From NCBI RefSeq assembly GCF_007097265.1, contig NZ_VJZP01000027.1, positions 1 to 57,567 on the forward strand: a stretch of DNA of 57,567 bases, given 5' to 3'. This stretch comes from Flavobacterium gawalongense (GTDB lineage: Bacteria; Bacteroidota; Bacteroidia; Flavobacteriales; Flavobacteriaceae). Position 1 is the stretch's first letter; each line of letters opens with the position of its first letter. Below are positions 53,003-57,567 of this stretch, one piece after another. Under the pieces are notes generated by a model. It had not been told where the DNA came from and ran no database searches. It saw nothing but the letters and a program-made list of their open reading frames with translations. A program made the position numbers and the translations under genes.

Positions 53003-54547
53003 ATGTCCCAAAACACTTTAGAAATAGAAATCGAAGACAAAAAAGAACTTTATGCATATCAAAAAGGCGACATTGACGCCATATTTGAGCGCATAGATAA
53101 TGCACCGCCACAACATCATTTGTTATACCAATTGCCTACTGGTGGAGGGAAAACAGTAGTGTTTTCAGAAATCGTACGTCGTTATTTATCACAACATGAT
53201 AAAAAGGTGGTTGTTTTAACACACCGAATTGAGTTATGTAAGCAAACTTCAAAAATGTTGAAGGGTTTTGACGTGAAAAACAAAATCATCAACAGTAAAG
53301 TAAAAGAACTTCCGGATCAAAACGATTATTCTTGTTTTGTAGCCATGGTGGAAACTTTGAAAAACCGAATCAATGATGAAAAATTACATTTAGATAATGT
53401 AGGGTTGGTAATCATCGATGAGGCGCATTACAATTCGTTCAGAAAATTATTAAGCTCATTCAAAAATGCCTTTATATTAGGAGTTACAGCAACGCCTTTA
53501 AGTTCGAATATTAAATTACCAATGCATGAAAGCTACGATGAATTAATCGTAGGGGACACCATTAGTTCTTTGATTGCAAATGGCTTTTTGGCCAAAGCAA
53601 TTACCTATAGTTATGATGTAGGTTTGACCTCATTAAAAGTAGGCATCAATGGTGATTACACTGTTAAATCATCGGATGATTTATACACCAATATGGCCAT
53701 GCAGGAAAAATTATTGCATGCCTATACCGAAAAATCTTTGGGCAAGAAAACCTTGATTTTCAACAATGGTATCAATACCTCTTTATATGTATATGAAACT
53801 TTTAGAGAAGCCGGTTATGCGATTCGGCACTTGGACAATACCAGTAATAACGAGGAAAGAAAAGATATTTTACATTGGTTTAAACATACACCTGATGCTA
53901 TTTTAACATCCGTTGGGATTCTTACCACCGGTTTTGATGAACCCACTGTAGAAACTATAATTTTAAACAGAGCGACGAAATCGTTGACATTATATTACCA
54001 AATGATTGGTCGTGGTTCTAGAAAACTGCCTAATAAAGACACTTTTAGCGTTATAGATTTAGGAAATAATGCAGCACGATTTGGACTGTGGAGTGAGCCG
54101 GTAAACTGGCAACACATCTTTAAATCACCTGAGTTTTACCTGGAAAATTTGCGTGATGATACGGAAATTGAATTGTATTTCAAATACAACATGCCACCTG
54201 ATGTACGCGCAAAATTCAGCAAAACAGAAGTAGTAACTTTTGATGTCGATGAAGAACATAAACTCATCATTAAACAAAATTTACGCTCAAAAGAAGTGCT
54301 TGAAAAATCGTTGGACCAGCATGCAGCCATGTGTGTTGATAATTCGGAGACTTTGCAAGAAGCTAAAGCATTAGGAAAACTGTTAGATGACGATATCGAT
54401 TGTCGCATCAAACGTTATTCAAAATGTTTGAGTCAATGCAGTAAAAATTACCGCGAGTGGCTTGTTGACGATTACAAATTAAAACTGGTATTGTTAACCG
54501 GGAAAAAATATCGTGAGAAAATCATGAACGAACCTGATGAAGAATAA
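53003..54547 (+). CDS. SF2 DEAD/DEAH-box helicase (RadD/YejH-like)
   Basis: 514 residues. Motif I is LPTGGGKTVVFSEI, motif Ia VVLTHRIELCKQT, motif II IIDEAHYNSF, motif III GVTATP, and motif VI MIGRGSRKLP. The Q-like start ELYAYQKGDIDAIF and the 'type III restriction/ERCC3' arrangement resemble RadD/YejH helicases. The C-terminal ~110 residues have two Cys near the end (SKCLSQCSKNYREW) but no clear zinc ribbon. Probably DNA repair or recombination; the exact role is not shown. Confidence 0.88.
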   Translation: MSQNTLEIEIEDKKELYAYQKGDIDAIFERIDNAPPQHHLLYQLPTGGGKTVVFSEIVRRYLSQHDKKVVVLTHRIELCKQTSKMLKGFDVKNKIINSKVKELPDQNDYSCFVAMVETLKNRINDEKLHLDNVGLVIIDEAHYNSFRKLLSSFKNAFILGVTATPLSSNIKLPMHESYDELIVGDTISSLIANGFLAKAITYSYDVGLTSLKVGINGDYTVKSSDDLYTNMAMQEKLLHAYTEKSLGKKTLIFNNGINTSLYVYETFREAGYAIRHLDNTSNNEERKDILHWFKHTPDAILTSVGILTTGFDEPTVETIILNRATKSLTLYYQMIGRGSRKLPNKDTFSVIDLGNNAARFGLWSEPVNWQHIFKSPEFYLENLRDDTEIELYFKYNMPPDVRAKFSKTEVVTFDVDEEHKLIIKQNLRSKEVLEKSLDQHAAMCVDNSETLQEAKALGKLLDDDIDCRIKRYSKCLSQCSKNYREWLVDDYKLKLVLLTGKKYREKIMNEPDEE

Positions 54548-54559
54548 AATTTCTTTTTT

Positions 54560-54672
54560 AAGGAGCTAATCCCGCTGTACACTATATCGTTGTGGCACCC
54601 CGAAGCTTCGGTCCCGAAACTTCGGGACGCCACAACAGGATGTCTCCCGAAACTTCGGGATCATCGGGGCTA
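54560..54672. repeat. Interspersed repeat family C, copy 2
   Basis: The left end AGGAGCTAATCCCGC and right end ATCGGGGCTA match copy 1 at 47422. The centre holds a stem GTTGTGGC / GCCACAAC (54589-54596 with 54629-54637) and two exact copies of the palindrome TCCCGAAACTTCGGGA (54612-54627 and 54645-54660), plus CCCCGAAGCTTCGG at 54598. The same type of palindrome sits inside repeat B copy 1. Confidence 0.78.
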
Positions 54673-54722
54673 AAAATTACGTTTACAAAACAACTTTTTT
54701 ATAAAATTATAAAATCCAAAAA

Positions 54723-56060
54723 ATGCCAAAACAATTCTCTGATTTAGGAATTTCAGCACCCATACTAAAAGCGATTACCGAATTGAAAATTGTTGTACCA
54801 ACAGAAATTCAGCTAAAAACAATTCCGTTACTATTATCAAATACAACGGATTTAGTAGGACTTGCCAAAACGGGTACTGGAAAAACTGCGGCATTTGGAT
54901 TGCCAATTTTACAATTAATAGATACCAATTCCCCTGTTGTACAAGCAGTAATTCTTGCGCCAACACGAGAACTGGGACAACAAATATTCAAGAATTTAGA
55001 ATCTTTTGCTAAATTCCTACCTGAAGTTTCTATTGCAACAACTTGCGGAGGAATTCCAATCAAACCACAAATAGAACGCCTTTCATTGCCTACACATATT
55101 GTAGTGGCAACGCCTGGACGTTTAATCGATTTGATTCAGCGCAAAGCCATAAACTTAAAAGAAACCAAATTCCTCGTGCTCGATGAAGCCGATGAAATGG
55201 TTACAATATTGAAAGAAGGCTTAGAAGAAATCATTGCCGAATTACCTAAAAATCATAATACTTTTTTATTCTCGGCGACCATGCCCGGAACCATAAAACA
55301 GCTGATTCAGAACTACTTAAATAAAAACGTGGTTCAAGTTAGTGCAAATATGGAAACGATAGGGAATCAAGGTATTGATCACGAATATATTGTAGTGAAT
55401 CCAATTGAGAAGCTCGATGTTTTGATGCATTTCTTAAATACTAAAGAAGGAGAACGCGGAATTATCTTTTGTAAAACTAAAGCTGCTGTCAATAAATTAG
55501 CCAAAAATCTTGCCATCAATAGATTTTCATCAGGAGCATTACATGGTAGTTTATCACAAGGAATTCGGGACAGAATCATGGAGCAATTCCGTGAAGGGCA
55601 TATCAATATATTAGTCGCAACAGATTTAGCAGCAAGAGGAATCGATGTAAAGGAAATCTCTTATGTTGTTAATTATCATTTGCCGGATGTTTATGAAACT
55701 TACGTTCACCGTAGCGGAAGAACAGCAAGAGCAGGAGCAAAAGGGCTTTCTTTAACGGTTTTACAGCCAGAGGAAGTAATAGAAATTGCTGATTTCGAAA
55801 AAGAGTTGGGAATAAAATTCACTCAATTTAAAAAACCAACTGTTGCCAGCATCGAAGAAAACAACACTTTGTTATGGGCAAAACAAATTTTCAAGACAAA
55901 ACCCAATCACGAAGTTGACCCAGAATTGAAGACCAAAATAAAAACAGTTTTTCATCATTTGACTAAAGATGAATTAATTGAAAAATTATTGGCAAATTAT
56001 TTGTTGCAAAACAAAAATGAACCTTTAGAAAAACCAGTTAAAAAACTAAAAAAGAACTAA
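54723..56060 (+). CDS. DEAD-box RNA helicase (RhlE/DeaD-like)
   Basis: 445 residues. Q motif (FSDLGISAPILKAI...PTEIQ), motif I GLAKTGTGKTAAF, Ia APTRELGQQ, II VLDEADEM, III FSAT, and VI YVHRSGRTARAG are all present. A Lys-rich tail (PVKKLKKN) may bind RNA. It unwinds RNA duplexes in ribosome assembly or decay. It is followed by a clear terminator. Confidence 0.95.
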   Translation: MPKQFSDLGISAPILKAITELKIVVPTEIQLKTIPLLLSNTTDLVGLAKTGTGKTAAFGLPILQLIDTNSPVVQAVILAPTRELGQQIFKNLESFAKFLPEVSIATTCGGIPIKPQIERLSLPTHIVVATPGRLIDLIQRKAINLKETKFLVLDEADEMVTILKEGLEEIIAELPKNHNTFLFSATMPGTIKQLIQNYLNKNVVQVSANMETIGNQGIDHEYIVVNPIEKLDVLMHFLNTKEGERGIIFCKTKAAVNKLAKNLAINRFSSGALHGSLSQGIRDRIMEQFREGHINILVATDLAARGIDVKEISYVVNYHLPDVYETYVHRSGRTARAGAKGLSLTVLQPEEVIEIADFEKELGIKFTQFKKPTVASIEENNTLLWAKQIFKTKPNHEVDPELKTKIKTVFHHLTKDELIEKLLANYLLQNKNEPLEKPVKKLKKN

Positions 56061-56094
56061 AATTTTAAATTTTTTTAATAATTGCTATTTTAAT

Positions 56095-56131
56095 AACATC
56101 CCTAAATAGTGCATATTTATGGATGTTTTTT
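56095..56131 (+). terminator. Terminator of the DEAD-box helicase gene
   Basis: AACATCCCTAAATA (56095-56108) pairs with TATTTATGGATGTT (56114-56127) with one mismatch around loop GTGCA, then a run of T's. The run overlaps TAATTTTG (56132-56139), a -7 box for the next gene. Confidence 0.82.
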
Positions 56132-56156
56132 TAATTTTGCACTATAAATATACGAT

Positions 56157-57434
56157 ATGGAAGTTATAATAATAGGAGGAGGATTCGCAGGGTTGAATCT
56201 TGCTAAAGAACTAGTAAATGAAAAAGGAATTAATGTAACGCTCGTTGACAAAAACAATTATAATTTCTTTCCTCCACTTATTTATCAGGTTGCTACCGCT
56301 TTTTTAGAACCCTCAAGTATCAGTTACCCTTTTCGAAAATTTTTTTCGGGGAAAAAAAATCTACAATTCCGTCTCGGAAACTTACTAAAAGTAAATCCTT
56401 CCGAAAACAAAATTATTCTCAATAATGGGGAATTAAAATACGATTACTTGGTTTTTGCAACAGGTGCTGAAACCAGTTATTTTGGAATGGAAAACGTAAA
56501 GAAAAATGCGATTCCAATGAAAACGCTGAATGATGCCATTGTAATGCGTAATACATTGTTGAAAAATTTAGAAAAAGCAGCCATTTGCAAAGACATTCGC
56601 GAACGCAGAAAGCTTTTAACCATTGTAGTTGCTGGTGGTGGTCCTACAGGAGTTGAAGTTTCGGGAATGTTTGCTGAGATGAGAAAAAACATTTTACTAA
56701 AAGAATATCCGGAATTAAGTACTACAGCAAGTAATATTTATCTGGTTGATGGGTCTAATGTCTTATTATCTCCAATGAGTAAAGCTTCACAGGAAGATAC
56801 TCTGGAAGCGCTAACAAAATTAGGCGTTGTAGTAAAATTAAATACTACAGTGGTGGATTATATTGATGATACGGTATATTTTGGAAATGGCGAAACGATT
56901 CAAACCAAAAATTTAATATGGGCTGCAGGAGTTTCGGCAAAAGTTTTCGAAGGAATTCCAGCTGAAAGTTATGGTCGCGGAAAAAGAATGGCCACTGATG
57001 CTTTTAATAAAGTTAATGGTATTGAAAATATCTTCGCTATAGGAGATACTTGCATTCAACTTACAGATACAGATTTTCCTAATGGACATCCACAAGTGGC
57101 ACAAGTTGCCATTCAACAAGGAATAAATTTGGCTAATAACTTTAAGCTAATGAACCAAAACAAGCCATTAAAACCCTTTAAGTATAACGACAAAGGATCT
57201 ATGGCTATTATTGGAAAAAATAAGGCTGTAGTTGATTTACCTAAACCAAAAATGCATTTTAAAGGATTTTTTGCCTGGGTGATATGGCTATTTATCCACC
57301 TCATTTCATTGATAACGTATCGCAACAGGATAAAAACATTCTTCAATTGGATGATCGCTTATTTTGCAAAAGATCAATCTTTACGTATGATTATCAGACC
57401 TGATAAAAAAGTAAAATCAGAAAAACAAGAATAA
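56157..57434 (+). CDS. ndh: Type II NADH dehydrogenase-like FAD oxidoreductase
   Basis: 425 residues. FAD site VIIIGGGFAGLNLAKEL, NAD site VVAGGGPTGVEVSGM, and FAIGDTCIQL near the end are all clear. The C-terminal part has a hydrophobic anchor (FAWVIWLFIHLISLITY), which ties it to the inner membrane. It passes electrons from NADH to quinone without pumping protons. The stop is followed by repeat family B, copy 2. The gene symbol is by family. Confidence 0.9.
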   Translation: MEVIIIGGGFAGLNLAKELVNEKGINVTLVDKNNYNFFPPLIYQVATAFLEPSSISYPFRKFFSGKKNLQFRLGNLLKVNPSENKIILNNGELKYDYLVFATGAETSYFGMENVKKNAIPMKTLNDAIVMRNTLLKNLEKAAICKDIRERRKLLTIVVAGGGPTGVEVSGMFAEMRKNILLKEYPELSTTASNIYLVDGSNVLLSPMSKASQEDTLEALTKLGVVVKLNTTVVDYIDDTVYFGNGETIQTKNLIWAAGVSAKVFEGIPAESYGRGKRMATDAFNKVNGIENIFAIGDTCIQLTDTDFPNGHPQVAQVAIQQGINLANNFKLMNQNKPLKPFKYNDKGSMAIIGKNKAVVDLPKPKMHFKGFFAWVIWLFIHLISLITYRNRIKTFFNWMIAYFAKDQSLRMIIRPDKKVKSEKQE

Positions 57435-57447
57435 ATTAAACCCATAA

Positions 57448-57567
57448 TTAACCCGTTGGGTGCAATTATTCAAAACGTCAGTTCGAGTGTTTTTTGTGGA
57501 GTAAAACGGAACAAAAAATGTATCGAGAACCGTTTTTAATAATAATTTTCTAGTTCTCGATATAATT
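57448..57567. repeat. Interspersed repeat family B, copy 2 (cut by window edge)
   Basis: Starts with TTAACCCGTTGGGTG (57448-57462) and matches the reverse complement of 17980-18113, but lacks its inner palindrome. The distal end lies outside the window. It begins 13 bases after the stop of the NADH dehydrogenase gene. Confidence 0.8.

Noticed and set aside
53003..56060. Two helicases side by side as a defence system
   Set aside because: They are of different types with separate promoters, a repeat between them and no nuclease or other defence gene nearby; both resemble housekeeping helicases.
1..57567. Search by eye for CRISPR arrays, tRNA genes, transposases and phage genes
   Set aside because: None found. 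The interspersed repeats are too few and irregularly spaced for CRISPR, and no cloverleaf-like sequence was recognised in the gaps.

Overview
The window looks like chromosomal DNA of a Flavobacterium-like member of the Bacteroidota. The evidence is strong A/T bias, promoters with a TAnnTTTG -7 box, a CzcA pump fused to its outer-membrane factor, a histidine operon ordered GDCBHAF(IE), DUF6155 and DUF3570 relatives, and several families of short interspersed palindromic repeats in the gaps between genes. I saw no tRNA, rRNA, CRISPR array, transposase or phage gene. All functions are read from protein motifs and context; nothing was searched.

Layout. (1) 1-4.7 kb: a DUF1275 membrane protein, an S1/P1-type nuclease broken by a one-base frameshift, an LtaS-like membrane phosphatase/transferase and a thioredoxin-like exported protein. 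(2) 4.6-5.0 kb: a short gene graveyard with decayed pieces of an ApbE flavin transferase and a DUF3570 protein. (3) 5.0-18.0 kb: a metal and redox stress region. It holds an OmpR/CusS-type two-component system, a His-rich exported protein, a CzcA-CzcC fusion pump, a P1B-type ATPase with an unusual SPA membrane motif, a CzcB-like adaptor, a truncated chromate transporter, an exported Fe/Mn superoxide dismutase, a ferritin-VIT1 fusion and a DUF2231-like membrane protein. (4) 18.1-25.9 kb: the complete his operon behind a promoter, a His-rich leader peptide and an attenuator whose alternative pairing can be read from the sequence. (5) 26.0-31.6 kb: an esterase, an M17 aminopeptidase, an ATP-grasp enzyme and an M1 metallopeptidase. 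(6) 31.6-33.6 kb: a divergent AraC regulator and a PhyH-type dioxygenase. (7) 33.7-43.7 kb, minus strand: a nine-gene operon for periplasmic sugar oxidation and cleavage. It encodes a GMC dehydrogenase with its Tat-exported small subunit, two Gfo/Idh oxidoreductases, a DUF1080 protein, three TIM-barrel isomerase-like proteins and an MFS permease, and probably follows a 3-keto-sugar route. (8) 44.2-49.3 kb, minus strand: an esterase, an ATP-grasp ligase, a YbdK/GCS2 carboxylate-amine ligase, a class-I glutamine-amidotransferase-like protein and a second ATP-grasp-like protein. This looks like a small peptide or amide-bond pathway of unknown product. (9) 49.5-57.4 kb: housekeeping-type genes, namely a small unknown protein, a hotdog thioesterase, an MscS channel, DUF3817, DUF6155, two SF2 helicases and a type II NADH dehydrogenase.

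The strongest candidate for an undescribed system is the amidoligase cluster in region 8, possibly working with the esterase/aminopeptidase/ATP-grasp trio in region 5. The clearest regulatory result is the histidine attenuator. Three families of interspersed repeats (A: 1-76 and 50456-50686; B: 17980-18113 and 57448-57567; C: 47422-47553 and 54560-54672) and a small palindrome module shared between families B and C account for most larger gaps.
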